This document shows, one piece after another, positions 35,841-44,568 of a stretch of DNA of 64,000 bases (positions are counted from its first letter, which is position 1; each line of letters begins with the position of its first letter). The stretch covers positions 107,386 through 171,385 of the forward strand of contig NZ_QJJL01000005.1 of NCBI RefSeq assembly GCF_003201935.1, written 5' to 3'. Position numbers and translations under genes: made by a program. This DNA is from Loktanella sp. PT4BL. GTDB lineage: Bacteria > Pseudomonadota > Alphaproteobacteria > Rhodobacterales > Rhodobacteraceae. The notes under the pieces are model-generated. The model had not been told where the DNA came from, made no database searches, and saw only the letters and a program-made list of their open reading frames with translations.

Positions 35841-35861
35841 TACAATTAGAGCTAAATTGTA
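35841..35861 (+). promoter_or_regulatory. Candidate lux box upstream of luxI
   Basis: The inverted repeat TACAATT-AGAGCTA-AATTGTA has two perfect 7-base arms around a 7-base centre. It ends 73 bases before the luxI start and 31 bases after the luxR stop. Its length (21) and place suit a LuxR-type operator, although the arms differ from the classical Vibrio lux box. Confidence 0.55.
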
Positions 35862-35934
35862 GGTTGCTATGTTAGCATCGTACTTGGTGACGGTGGGGGC
35901 CGTCGACCCAAACATTACAACCAGAGGGAATACT

Positions 35935-36612
35935 ATGGAGAAGATTACATTCAACCTGACAGAACTCCACAAGCATGGATCTGCGTTCTTCGAATTTCTT
36001 GCACTTCGCAAGCAATTCTTTGTCGATCAATTGGGGTGGGACATTCCGCATGACGATGATGTGGAAATGGATCAGTACGACAACCCCAAGGCGTATTATT
36101 CGCTTGTTCTGAAAGATGGCAAGGTTGTCGGTGGCATGCGGGCAATGGCCACGACGGCACAGTGGGGGGCGCATACATATATGCTGCGTGACGCGGTGGA
36201 CGGGAAGCTGATCGGCATCCCCGCCGACATTATTCCGCATGCAGAGGTCACGCCGAATGTCTGGGAAGCAACCCGCGTTGTGATCTCGGACGCGCTCAAC
36301 ACCCATGCGGAACGGTCAGAATGCCTCGCGCTCGTACTTGATGGTGTGGTCGAGCAGGCGACAGCGCAGGGTGCCACCGAAATTGTAGCGCTGTGTCCGC
36401 CCGTTTTTGCGCGCACGCTGCGTCAGTTGGGATACCCTGCAAAGATCATTGGTGAGCCTTACACGAACCTGCATGATGATCGCCGCTATGTGGCCATGGC
36501 GATGCCTGCGGTACGCCGCAAATCGGCCAAGGCAGCGCAAGATGCTCCGGTTCTGCGGTCGTCGTCACATAGTTTGCCGGCACAGGCGCTCCACGCGCCG
36601 TCAAAGCTGTAG
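35935..36612 (+). CDS. luxI: LuxI-family acyl-homoserine lactone synthase
   Basis: This 225-residue enzyme makes N-acyl-homoserine lactone from S-adenosylmethionine and an acyl carrier. The conserved core is visible: LRKQFFVDQLGW (Arg and Trp), DVEMDQYDNPKAYY (Glu and Asp), DGKVVGGMRAM (Arg) and VWEATRVVIS (Glu and Arg). The C-terminal 25 residues are low-complexity and variable. ATG at 35935 after AGAGGG is chosen; the in-frame ATG at 35869 would add 22 residues lying over the spacer. It is followed by a strong hairpin. Acyl chain length cannot be predicted. Confidence 0.93.
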   Translation: MEKITFNLTELHKHGSAFFEFLALRKQFFVDQLGWDIPHDDDVEMDQYDNPKAYYSLVLKDGKVVGGMRAMATTAQWGAHTYMLRDAVDGKLIGIPADIIPHAEVTPNVWEATRVVISDALNTHAERSECLALVLDGVVEQATAQGATEIVALCPPVFARTLRQLGYPAKIIGEPYTNLHDDRRYVAMAMPAVRRKSAKAAQDAPVLRSSSHSLPAQALHAPSKL

Positions 36613-36626
36613 GTTCGTTGGTGAGA

Positions 36627-36658
36627 GACCTGATCGCATCGCGGTTTGCGATCAGGTC
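36627..36658. terminator. Hairpin terminator between luxI and purB
   Basis: GACCTGATCGCA and TGCGATCAGGTC form a perfect 12-base stem with an 8-base loop between two convergent genes. The T tract after it is weak, so termination strength is uncertain. Confidence 0.7.
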
Positions 36659-36673
36659 ATCTGAAGTGTGTTG

Positions 36674-37978
36674 TTAAGCGTCGAAGACGCGCCCAAAGAT
36701 CGTATCCACGTGTTTCATGTGGTATCCGAGGTCGAATTTCTCTTCGATCTCCTCGGCAGAGAGTGCCGCCAGAACATCGGCGTCACCCAACAGTTCCGTT
36801 TTGAAATCCGCACCCTGTTCCCAGACACGCATGGCGTTGCGCTGGACCAGTTTATAGGCGTCCTCGCGGCTGACACCGGCCTGTGTCAGGGCCAAAAGCA
36901 CACGTTGCGACATGACCAAGCCACGGAATTTATTCATGTTGGCCAGCATGTTGTCAGGATAGATCACCAGCTTTTCGATCACACCCGCCAGACGGTTCAG
37001 CGCGAAATCCAAGGTGATTGTCGTATCAGGACCAATCGCACGTTCTACGGATGAATGGCTGATGTCGCGCTCGTGCCAGAGGGCCACGTTTTCCATTGCT
37101 GGCACCACCGACATGCGCACCAGACGCGCCAGACCTGTCAGGTTCTCGGTCAGGACGGGGTTACGCTTGTGCGGCATCGCGGACGAGCCTTTTTGCCCTG
37201 CAGAGAAGAACTCTTCGGCTTCCAACACCTCGGTGCGCTGCATATGGCGGATTTCGATGGCGATGTTTTCGATGCTGGACGCGATCACGCCAAGGGTCGC
37301 GAAGAACATCGCGTGGCGGTCACGGGGAATCACCTGGGTGCTGATCGGTTCGGGCTTCAGGCCCAGTTTTTCGCAAACGTGCTCTTCGACGGCGGGATCA
37401 ATGTTGGCGAATGTGCCGACAGCGCCGGAAATTGCGCCAGTCGCGATTTCTTCGCGGGCATTCACAAGGCGCGCGCGGCCACGGTCCATTTCGGCGTAGA
37501 AGCGGGCGAAGGTCAGACCCATTGTCGTGGGCTCTGCGTGAATGCCGTGGCTGCGACCGATGCGGACGGTGTCTTTATGCTCATAGGCGCGGGTTTTCAG
37601 GGCGGCGAGGACGCGGTCCATATCGGCAATCAGCAGATCGGCCGCGCGCACCAGTTGCACGTTCAGCGTTGTGTCGAGCACGTCGGACGATGTCATGCCC
37701 TGATGGACGAAGCGCGCGTCGTCTGATCCGATATGTTCGGCCAGATGTGTGAGGAACGCGATCACGTCATGCTTGGTGACGGCCTCGATTTCGTCAATCC
37801 GTGCGACATCGAATTCCACGTCTTTGGCTTTCCACACAGCTTTGGCGTTTTCCTTGGGGATCACGCCAAGGGCTGCTTGTGCGTCGCAGGCATGCGCTTC
37901 GATCTCGTACCAGATGCGGAATTTGGTGGCCGGTTCCCAAATGGCGGTCATTTCGGGGCGGGAATAGCGAGGGATCAT
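36674..37978 (-). CDS. purB: Adenylosuccinate lyase
   Basis: This 434-residue enzyme catalyses two steps of purine synthesis, the cleavage of SAICAR and of adenylosuccinate, each releasing fumarate. The superfamily signature GSSAMPHKRNPVLTE is near residue 265, and MTSSDVLDT and the helical core are typical. The start MIPRYSRPEM at 37978, with AAAGG nine bases upstream, is the usual N-terminus; a second ATG two codons earlier (37984) is possible. It converges with luxI and diverges from a DUF6314 gene. Confidence 0.97.
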   Translation of the reverse strand: MIPRYSRPEMTAIWEPATKFRIWYEIEAHACDAQAALGVIPKENAKAVWKAKDVEFDVARIDEIEAVTKHDVIAFLTHLAEHIGSDDARFVHQGMTSSDVLDTTLNVQLVRAADLLIADMDRVLAALKTRAYEHKDTVRIGRSHGIHAEPTTMGLTFARFYAEMDRGRARLVNAREEIATGAISGAVGTFANIDPAVEEHVCEKLGLKPEPISTQVIPRDRHAMFFATLGVIASSIENIAIEIRHMQRTEVLEAEEFFSAGQKGSSAMPHKRNPVLTENLTGLARLVRMSVVPAMENVALWHERDISHSSVERAIGPDTTITLDFALNRLAGVIEKLVIYPDNMLANMNKFRGLVMSQRVLLALTQAGVSREDAYKLVQRNAMRVWEQGADFKTELLGDADVLAALSAEEIEEKFDLGYHMKHVDTIFGRVFDA

Positions 37979-38065
37979 TGGCATGCACCTTTTACAGGGG
38001 GTGGGCAGAGGATTCCTGACGCGTCATAAGGGGCCGGGGCAGAACCCTCAAGGGAGAGATGGCTT

Positions 38066-38485
38066 TTGGCACTGGTGGCAACGGATTTTGAAGGTGTTTG
38101 GGCTTTGCGGCGCACGATCGTGGACCGGCGCGATGGCCAGAACGGTGTGTTGGAAGGGCAGGTGGTGTTCACAGCCACGGATGCGGATCATCTGACCTAT
38201 CACGAGCAAGGGCAGTTGACGCTGGACAGCGGTGTCACACTGGAGGCGCAACGGTGCTATCACTGGGCCTTCATGCCACTGGATGTTGTCGTCACATTCG
38301 ATGACGGGCGTCCGTTTCATGCCTTTACCCCTGCAGGCCATGCCGCAGGCACCGACCATCCCTGTGGCGATGATTTCTATACGGTACGCTATGATTTCAC
38401 GGCATGGCCCGTGTGGCGCGCGATCTGGACCGTTAAAGGGCCGCGCAAGGATTATGTCTCGACCTCGACTTATCAACGCCGTTAA
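38066..38485 (+). CDS. DUF6314 family protein
   Basis: This 139-residue cytoplasmic protein has the pattern FEGVWALRRTIVDRRDGQNG, YHEQGQLTL, FDDGRPFHAFTP, YTVRYDFTAWPVWRAIW and ends VKGPRKDYVSTSTYQRR, which I recognise as DUF6314. No activity is known. The TTG start at 38066 has AGGGAGAG at 38051-38058. An ATG at 38059 is out of frame and is not the start. It is separated by 75 bases from bioY in the same direction. Confidence 0.75.
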   Translation: MALVATDFEGVWALRRTIVDRRDGQNGVLEGQVVFTATDADHLTYHEQGQLTLDSGVTLEAQRCYHWAFMPLDVVVTFDDGRPFHAFTPAGHAAGTDHPCGDDFYTVRYDFTAWPVWRAIWTVKGPRKDYVSTSTYQRR

Positions 38486-38560
38486 CGCCATCATGCTTGC
38501 GCCGCGTCGCGGCATCGGCGATAAAACCGAAACGAAATTCACAATAGGGGAGAGTGGCAC

Positions 38561-39163
38561 ATGGCCCTCGCACTTAACGACAAAGTCCTGGCCGAGGCGT
38601 TCGGCCCGTCAACCGGTACCGCGCTGCGCATCAAGCAGGCCGCCATGGTGGTTCTGGGGATCGCGGTTCTGGCGATCATGGCGAAAGTGAAAGTGCCGAT
38701 GTGGCCGGTCCCGATCACCATGGGCACATTTGCGGTGCTGACCATCGGTGCCACCTACGGCCCGCGTTTGGGTCTGGCGACGATCATGGGGTACATGATC
38801 ATCGGTGCGCTTGGATTTGACGTCTTTGCAGGCTCGACCGCCGAAAACGCAGGTCTGACTTATATGATGGGCGGCACAGGCGGCTATCTGGTGGGTTATG
38901 TCGTGGCGACGCTGGCACTCGGCTTTGCGGCGCGTGCCGGTTGGGACCGTTCGGTTCTGATGATGGGTGTTGCATTGCTGATCGCCAATGCGCTGATCTA
39001 TCTGCCCGGTGTGGCGTGGTTGAGCGTTCTTTATGGCAACGGCCTCGCGTGGTCGGTCGAAGTGGGCATGACACCCTTCCTGATCGGTGACGCGCTCAAG
39101 CTGGGCCTTGCGGCGCTGCTGGTCCCCGGTCTGTGGAAGCTGATCGGCGACGCGCGCTCATAA
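38561..39163 (+). CDS. bioY: Biotin transporter BioY
   Basis: This 200-residue integral membrane substrate-binding (S) component has six helices and the BioY features VKVPMWPVPITMGTFAVL, GATYGPRLGLATIMGYM and GGTGGYLVGYVVAT. It captures biotin alone or with energy-coupling ATPases. No bioM or bioN lies beside it, so it either works alone or shares a distant module. I see no BioR-type operator (TTATMKATAA) in the 75 bases upstream. Confidence 0.93.
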   Translation: MALALNDKVLAEAFGPSTGTALRIKQAAMVVLGIAVLAIMAKVKVPMWPVPITMGTFAVLTIGATYGPRLGLATIMGYMIIGALGFDVFAGSTAENAGLTYMMGGTGGYLVGYVVATLALGFAARAGWDRSVLMMGVALLIANALIYLPGVAWLSVLYGNGLAWSVEVGMTPFLIGDALKLGLAALLVPGLWKLIGDARS

Positions 39164-39186
39164 GCTTCGCTTTCAATTCTTGGAAA

Positions 39187-39216
39187 AGGCGCAAGCATCA
39201 CGCTTGCGCCTTTTTT
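39187..39216. terminator. Terminator between bioY and hydrolase-OsmC gene
   Basis: GGCGCAAGC and GCTTGCGCC pair perfectly around a 5-base loop, flanked by AAAA and TTTTTT. It lies between convergent genes and can serve both. Confidence 0.87.
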
Positions 39217-40424
39217 CATGCAAGACGGGTAGTGACAGCCGATGACCGCTCAAGCGTGCGGTGCACTGGGCATTTATCTGCAATCTCAAGCAGTCTGTCG
39301 CGCTGGTCTTTGCTGAGATCGCCTTCGAGCCGGATGAGGCGTTCAAAGTGATCGACTTTGCCATCCGCCGGATCAGCTGCGTCAGCGGCGTGTTCCTTGG
39401 CATGGCTGATATCGACACTGACACCCGTCAAAGGCCAGCCTTTGCGCCGCGCATACATGCGGATCGTCATCGACGTGCAGGCGCCCAGTCCGGCGGAAAC
39501 AAGGCCATAGGGCGAAAGCCCTTTGTTGCTGCCACCGTGTTTTGCAGGCTCATCTGCCAGCAGATGGTGCGGACCGGACTGGATATCCTGCAAGAAGCCG
39601 TTTGCGTCCGCCTCGGACACCCGCAAAATGCCTTCAGGTGTGGTGGCTTTCGGCTCAGGCTGTGCCAATTCCAGATAGCGTTTCGACCACACGGCAATCA
39701 TATCTGCTGCGTAATCGGCGTCTTTTGCCCCTGTCATCAGGTGGTCGGCATTGTCTAGCGTGACAAAGCTCTTGGGGTGTTTGGCTGCCATGAAGATATC
39801 CGAGGCGTTTGCGATCCCGACGGTGGCATCGCGGGGGGCGTGCAGCACCAGAAGGGCCGCACCCAGATTGCCAATCGCGGCCTTCAGATTTGCCGTGCTG
39901 ATATCTTCGACAAAGCCTTTGCCGATGCGGAAGGGGCGGCCGCCAAGGTCAACCTCGGCCACGCCCTGATCCTCGATTTCGGGGATCGCATGGGCGAAAT
40001 GATGGGTGACATGGCCGGGATCAAAGGGGGCACCAATTGTGACGACGGCCTTGATACCTGTCAGCATAGGGGCGGCTTTCAGGGCGGCCGCACCACCCAG
40101 CGAATGGCCGATCAGCAAGGAGGGCGGCATGCCCCGTGCGGCCAACTCCTTGTCGGCGGCAACCAGATCATCCACGTTCGAGGTGAAACTGGTGTTTTCA
40201 AACTCGCCCTCGGAATGCCCGAGGCCTGTAAAATCAAACCGCAAGACGGCGATCCCCATGGAGGACAGACGCGCTGCGATCCGGCGCGCCGCGGTGATGT
40301 CCTTGGAGCAGGTAAAGCAATGCGCAAAAAGGGCTGTGGCGAGATGCGGCCCGTTTGGCAGATCAAGGCGTGCGGCAAGCGTGTCGCCGCCATGTCCGGT
40401 GAAGGTGAGCTTTTCGGTTGGCAT
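39216..40424 (-). CDS. Alpha/beta-hydrolase and OsmC domain fusion protein
   Basis: This 402-residue two-domain protein has an alpha/beta-hydrolase at residues about 1-255 (nucleophile elbow LIGHSLGGAAAL near residue 106, and HFAHAIPE and DNADHLM, the latter carrying a histidine). It then has an OsmC/Ohr-type domain at about 270-402 (GLSPYGLVSAGLGACTSMTIRMYARRKGW, with the redox cysteine, and DKCPVHRTLE with the second cysteine). OsmC proteins reduce organic hydroperoxides with a cysteine pair. The fusion occurs in several bacteria; its joint function is not established. The stop overlaps the end of the bioY terminator. Confidence 0.88.
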   Translation of the reverse strand: MPTEKLTFTGHGGDTLAARLDLPNGPHLATALFAHCFTCSKDITAARRIAARLSSMGIAVLRFDFTGLGHSEGEFENTSFTSNVDDLVAADKELAARGMPPSLLIGHSLGGAAALKAAPMLTGIKAVVTIGAPFDPGHVTHHFAHAIPEIEDQGVAEVDLGGRPFRIGKGFVEDISTANLKAAIGNLGAALLVLHAPRDATVGIANASDIFMAAKHPKSFVTLDNADHLMTGAKDADYAADMIAVWSKRYLELAQPEPKATTPEGILRVSEADANGFLQDIQSGPHHLLADEPAKHGGSNKGLSPYGLVSAGLGACTSMTIRMYARRKGWPLTGVSVDISHAKEHAADAADPADGKVDHFERLIRLEGDLSKDQRDRLLEIADKCPVHRTLERSSAVTTRLA

Positions 40425-40557
40425 ATTGCGGGGCCTCCTCTGTCTGTATCCGTGATGGCAAGGTGGCGCGCGGATGGCAATCGGCAGACCTGTTTATCGC
40501 AGCAAGGTGAGAGATGTTACCGCGTCAGATGCGCTGCCGTGGTGGGGGCCATACGGC

Positions 40558-40902
40558 TCAGGGGATCGTGTTCATCTGCGTGCTGCCCAGCGAAAGCCAG
40601 TCCCACAAGAGCTGTGGGTTGCTGATCAGGCCTATCACCACCAGGATCACAGCGAGTGCAAGGTTGCCTCTGGTGACGAAGCCGAGAAGCCGCGTCAGCC
40701 GCTGCGGGCGCTTGGCAGACTGCGTCACCGGCCGTTTTTGGCTGCGCCTGACTTTGGGGATGGCTGTTGGCACAGTCTTGGCAGCACGTGGCTTGGTTTG
40801 CGCGAAAACGCTGGCGCGTTGCTCTGCTTTCCGGCGTGCCGACCCGCGATAGGCGGTCGAGGGGCCTTTGTAGCGCACGTCGATAGGGTGGTATTTGGAC
40901 AT
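40558..40902 (-). CDS. Small basic membrane protein, function unknown
   Basis: This 114-residue protein has a strongly basic N-terminal two-thirds (many Lys/Arg, for example RRSQKRPVTQSAKRPQRLTR) and one hydrophobic helix near the C-terminus (NLALAVILVVIGLI). The start MSKYHPIDVRYKGPSTAYRG looks like a folded motif. I do not recognise the family. It lies between two minus-strand genes in a 565-base gap that has no better coding frame. Codon use is like the neighbours, which supports it as real. Confidence 0.6.
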   Translation of the reverse strand: MSKYHPIDVRYKGPSTAYRGSARRKAEQRASVFAQTKPRAAKTVPTAIPKVRRSQKRPVTQSAKRPQRLTRLLGFVTRGNLALAVILVVIGLISNPQLLWDWLSLGSTQMNTIP

Positions 40903-40989
40903 GTGAATTGATGCTTTGGAATGAATCGCAATCTGCCCTCAGCCTATACCGCAATCGTTTGGCGGCGCGCGAAAAATCCCGGGTTTCGA

Positions 40990-42837
40990 TCACAATCCGC
41001 CGTCGAGTGCCCCTTCAGCCACCAAAGCATCGTATTTGTCGCGTTCAAACCACCAGAAATCGACGTTGCGGAAGAAATCATAAGGGGCAGGCGTTTCGGG
41101 CATGCCGAAGATATCCCAGACCGCCACACGGTGCGCCCCGAGGTTCCAGCCGCCAATCCAGATATGTTTGGAGCGCAGGACGCGGTCAAGCGCGCGCACA
41201 GCGGTGGTGAGCTCTTCGCGGGTGCTGGCCACGACGACCTTTTCGATCAGCGCGTCCACCACAGGATCGGCAAGGCCTGTCAGGTTGTTGCTGCCTTCCG
41301 CACCGGCGGCGGCAGACCCGTAAAAGGCGCGCAATTCTGCCCCCGGTGTCGTGGCGACGGACCATGCGGTCGAGGACAGATCGAAATCGAATGCCTGCCT
41401 GCGCTGGGTCCACGCGCTTGGGTCGATCACTTCGAATTCTGCATCAATGCCAAGGGCTTTGAGATTTTCGGTATAGGGGATCATGATCCGCTCAAGACTG
41501 CGGCTGCTGTCGGGGAATTCAAGGTGCAGGATCTCGCCGGCTGCGTTGCGGCGCATCCCGTCATCGCCCACAGTCCAGCCCGCGGCCTCAAGAAGCTCGC
41601 CCGCCCTGCGCAGATCACCACGGTCGCGGGGGCGGTCGCTGCCGGGGTTGGGGACATGGGCAGGTTCCGTAAAGATTTCCGGCAGGAGCTGGTCGCGGAA
41701 TTCCTCTAACAGTGCCAGTTCCGCGCCTTCGGGAAAACCTGTCGCCTGCATATCGGTGTTTTCAAAGAAACTGTCGTTGCGGGTATAGGTGCCATAGAAA
41801 ATCGTGTCATTCGTCCATTCGAAATTGAACGCATATTCAAGGGCCTGGCGCACGCGGATATCTTGCAGCACGGGATTACGCATGTTGAACCAGATACCTT
41901 GGGCATTGGCGGGGCGGCCATCGGGGATCAAGAGTTGCTGGACCCAGCCGCGCTGTGCTGCAGGAAAATCATAGCCTGTCGCCCAAGAGGCCGAGCGGTA
42001 TTCGACACGCATATGGTATTCACCGGCGGCAAAGGCCTCGAGCCCCACGGTATCATCGACGAAGTATTCGTAAGTAAAGCAGTCGAAGTTGTTGCGGCCT
42101 GTGTTTACGGGCAGGTCCGCACCCCAGTAATCGGGGTCTTTGCAGAAAGTGATGGTGCGTGGGGCATCCACGGTCGTGACCTCGTAAGGGCCGGACCCAA
42201 GGGGGATATCCATCCAGCTTTCGGCGAAATCCACGGTGTCATAAAAATGTGCAGGCAGCACGGGCAGTTCCGCGACACTGCCCAAAAGACCGCTTCCCGC
42301 ACCGGGGGCCAGATCAAAGCGGACGCGGGTCGCGCTTTCCGCGGTCACGGCGGTCACATCGGACAAGAGGTTGCGATAGTAGGGGTGCCCTTCGGTTTGC
42401 AGCGCGTTGATCGTGAACACGACATCGGCGGCGGTGACGGGGGTGTCGTCATGGAAACGGGCCTCGGGGCGCATGTTGAAGACGACATATGAAAAATCAT
42501 CGGGGTATTCGATGGTTTCCGCAATCAACCCGTAGAGCGCATCGGGTTCGTCATTGGCGCGCACCATCAGGCTGTCATAGATATGAACACTGACCTCGGG
42601 GGCGCTGTCGCCTTTGATGATGAAGGCGTTCAGGCTGTCAAAAGTCGGGGTGCCGAAGAGCTGGCGCTGGCTCATGGTGCCGCCTTGGGGGGCGTCGGGG
42701 TTGGCATAGTCGAAATGCGTGAAATCCGGGCCGTATTTCAGATCACCGAAGGTCGAAAAGCCGTGGCTGATTGTGACATCGGCGAATGCGGGTGTCGTCA
42801 GGGCGATCAGGGTAAGCGTGACGGGGAAATTCTTCAT
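40990..42837 (-). CDS. Extracellular solute-binding protein, peptide ABC transporter (YejA/OppA type)
   Basis: This 615-residue periplasmic binding protein has a signal peptide (cleavage after TPAFA near residue 20). Family 5 signatures include HGFSTFGDLKYGPDFTHFDYANPDAPQGG at the start, VYDSLM-type motif (IYDSLMVR) and WFNMRNPVLQDIRVRQALEYAFN. The opening and length are those of YejA-like binding proteins for oligopeptides or microcin C. The start at 42837 has GGAGG six bases upstream. No permease or ATPase genes follow in this direction, so it is either an orphan or the last gene of a set elsewhere. Confidence 0.9.
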   Translation of the reverse strand: MKNFPVTLTLIALTTPAFADVTISHGFSTFGDLKYGPDFTHFDYANPDAPQGGTMSQRQLFGTPTFDSLNAFIIKGDSAPEVSVHIYDSLMVRANDEPDALYGLIAETIEYPDDFSYVVFNMRPEARFHDDTPVTAADVVFTINALQTEGHPYYRNLLSDVTAVTAESATRVRFDLAPGAGSGLLGSVAELPVLPAHFYDTVDFAESWMDIPLGSGPYEVTTVDAPRTITFCKDPDYWGADLPVNTGRNNFDCFTYEYFVDDTVGLEAFAAGEYHMRVEYRSASWATGYDFPAAQRGWVQQLLIPDGRPANAQGIWFNMRNPVLQDIRVRQALEYAFNFEWTNDTIFYGTYTRNDSFFENTDMQATGFPEGAELALLEEFRDQLLPEIFTEPAHVPNPGSDRPRDRGDLRRAGELLEAAGWTVGDDGMRRNAAGEILHLEFPDSSRSLERIMIPYTENLKALGIDAEFEVIDPSAWTQRRQAFDFDLSSTAWSVATTPGAELRAFYGSAAAGAEGSNNLTGLADPVVDALIEKVVVASTREELTTAVRALDRVLRSKHIWIGGWNLGAHRVAVWDIFGMPETPAPYDFFRNVDFWWFERDKYDALVAEGALDGGL

Positions 42838-42949
42838 CATATGCCTCCGGTGGGAACCGGTCACAGAGTGACCTGATGCGGTGTTGTGTCAAGGCATTGA
42901 AGGGGGGTGGATTGTCACAGTCCTGTGGGCAAGCCAGCCCCGCGCCACG

Positions 42950-42983
42950 AAAAAAGGCCGCGGCATGCACCGCGGCCCCTTTC
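42950..42983 (-). terminator. Terminator of alanine symporter gene
   Basis: GGCCGCGG and CCGCGGCC form a perfect 8-base stem with a 6-base loop. Read on the minus strand it is followed by a run of T residues. Confidence 0.85.
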
Positions 42984-42999
42984 ATTCATGTCACACTTG

Positions 43000-44556
43000 T
43001 TAGTGCGTGAACTTCTTGATCTCGCCTGATTTCAGGCGGGCACTGTAAGAGTTCAGCTCTTTGCGCACCACTTTCATCAGGAAGTAGAGGCAGAAGATGT
43101 TCACCACTGCCATGGCAAAGATCGCGGCATCCGAGAAGTCAATCACAGGGCCAAGGCTTGCGGCTGCCCCGATCACGATGAAGATGCAGAAGATGATCTT
43201 GAAGACCAGCTCTGTGGTTTTGCCTTCGCCGAAGAGGTAGGTCCAGGCTTTCAACCCGTAGTATGACCACGAGATCATGGTCGAGAAGGCAAACAGGATC
43301 ACGGCCAATGAAAGAACATAGGGGAACCAGCTGATGGCAGAACCGAAGGCGGCGGATGTTAGTGCAACACCGCTGTTGCCATCAATCGTTGCAATCGCTG
43401 TGCCTGCTTCGTTCAGCATGTAGTTACCTGTTGCCTGATCAATGATCAGCTGCTGGGAGATGATGATGACCAAGGCGGTCATTGTACAAATCACAACCGT
43501 GTCGATCAGTGGCTCGAGCAAGGACACAAACCCTTCGGTGATGGGTTCATTTGTTTTCACCGCAGAGTGCGCAATCGCCGCGGAACCCACGCCCGCTTCG
43601 TTCGAGAACGCCGCACGGCGGAAACCCTGGATCAGCGCGCCGACGAAACCGCCTGCAACGCCCAGACCTGTGAAGGCACCGGCAAAGATCTGACCAAAGG
43701 CCCAGCCGATCATCTCGTAGTTGACGATCAACACAACAATGGCCGCACCGACATACAGGATGCCCATGAAGGGAACGACTTTTTCAGTCACCCGCGCGAT
43801 GGATTTGATCCCACCCACGATGACCGCAAAGACGATCGCGGCAAAGACAATCCCTGTGATCCAACCCGGGAAATCACCAGTGATCTGCGTGATCTGCGCA
43901 TGGGCCTGGTTGGCCTGGAACATATTACCGCCACCCAGAGCGCCGAGGATACAGAAGATCGAGAACATCACAGCAAGGACTTTCCCCCCGGGCAGTCCCA
44001 GCTCGTCAAAACCCTTGGAGATGTAATACATCGGGCCACCTGACACGGTGCCATCGGGGTATTCGTTGCGGTATTTCACACCCAGCGTACATTCGGTGAA
44101 CTTGGACGCCATGCCCAGCAGACCCGCGAGGATCATCCAGAAAGTCGCGCCCGGACCACCGATGCCGACGGCCACAGCAACACCGGCGATGTTCCCAAGT
44201 CCGACAGTCCCGGACAGTGCGGTTGCCAGCGCCTGAAAGTGGCTGACCTCGCCTGCATCCTTGGGGTCTGAATAATCGCCCTTTACCAGCGCGATCGCGT
44301 GGCCGAAGAACCGGAACTGTACGGCGGCAAAGTAAATTGTGAAAACAGTGGCACCGACCACCAACCACATGACGATCCAGGGAAAATTCGTACCGGGGAT
44401 CGACATGAAGATGAAGTTAACGAACCAACCCGTGGCGTTTGCAAACGCCTCGTTTACGCGGGCATCGAGAGACAGGGCCGCTTCTTGTGCCCGCGCGGGA
44501 ACAGCCAGAGCCAGCGAAGCAATCAACGTAAAGAAAATAGCTTGAAATTTTTTCAT
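43000..44556 (-). CDS. Sodium:alanine (AGCS family) symporter
   Basis: This 518-residue multi-pass carrier has the AGCS motifs GTVGLGNIAGVAVAVGIGGPGATFWMI and GFRRAAFSNEAGVGSAAIAHS-type stretch (both near the centre). It probably imports alanine or glycine with sodium. An N-terminal stretch (MKKFQAIFFTLIASLALAVP, then ARAQEA) looks like a cleavable signal peptide, longer than in many family members. It starts 12 bases after a universal stress protein gene and likely shares its transcript. Confidence 0.92.
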   Translation of the reverse strand: MKKFQAIFFTLIASLALAVPARAQEAALSLDARVNEAFANATGWFVNFIFMSIPGTNFPWIVMWLVVGATVFTIYFAAVQFRFFGHAIALVKGDYSDPKDAGEVSHFQALATALSGTVGLGNIAGVAVAVGIGGPGATFWMILAGLLGMASKFTECTLGVKYRNEYPDGTVSGGPMYYISKGFDELGLPGGKVLAVMFSIFCILGALGGGNMFQANQAHAQITQITGDFPGWITGIVFAAIVFAVIVGGIKSIARVTEKVVPFMGILYVGAAIVVLIVNYEMIGWAFGQIFAGAFTGLGVAGGFVGALIQGFRRAAFSNEAGVGSAAIAHSAVKTNEPITEGFVSLLEPLIDTVVICTMTALVIIISQQLIIDQATGNYMLNEAGTAIATIDGNSGVALTSAAFGSAISWFPYVLSLAVILFAFSTMISWSYYGLKAWTYLFGEGKTTELVFKIIFCIFIVIGAAASLGPVIDFSDAAIFAMAVVNIFCLYFLMKVVRKELNSYSARLKSGEIKKFTH

Positions 44557-44568
44557 CTGGACTGCTCC

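Noticed and set aside
38059..38100. ATG at 38059 as the start of the DUF6314 gene
   Set aside because: It is out of frame with the conserved sequence; the TTG at 38066 is in frame and well spaced from AGGGAGAG.
38486..38560. BioR operator upstream of bioY
   Set aside because: The TTATMKATAA palindrome is not present in this interval.
40517..40993. 158-codon minus-strand frame overlapping the small basic membrane protein
   Set aside because: It is Arg/Gln/Pro-rich without domains. The 114-codon frame at 40558-40902 has a credible membrane helix and start.
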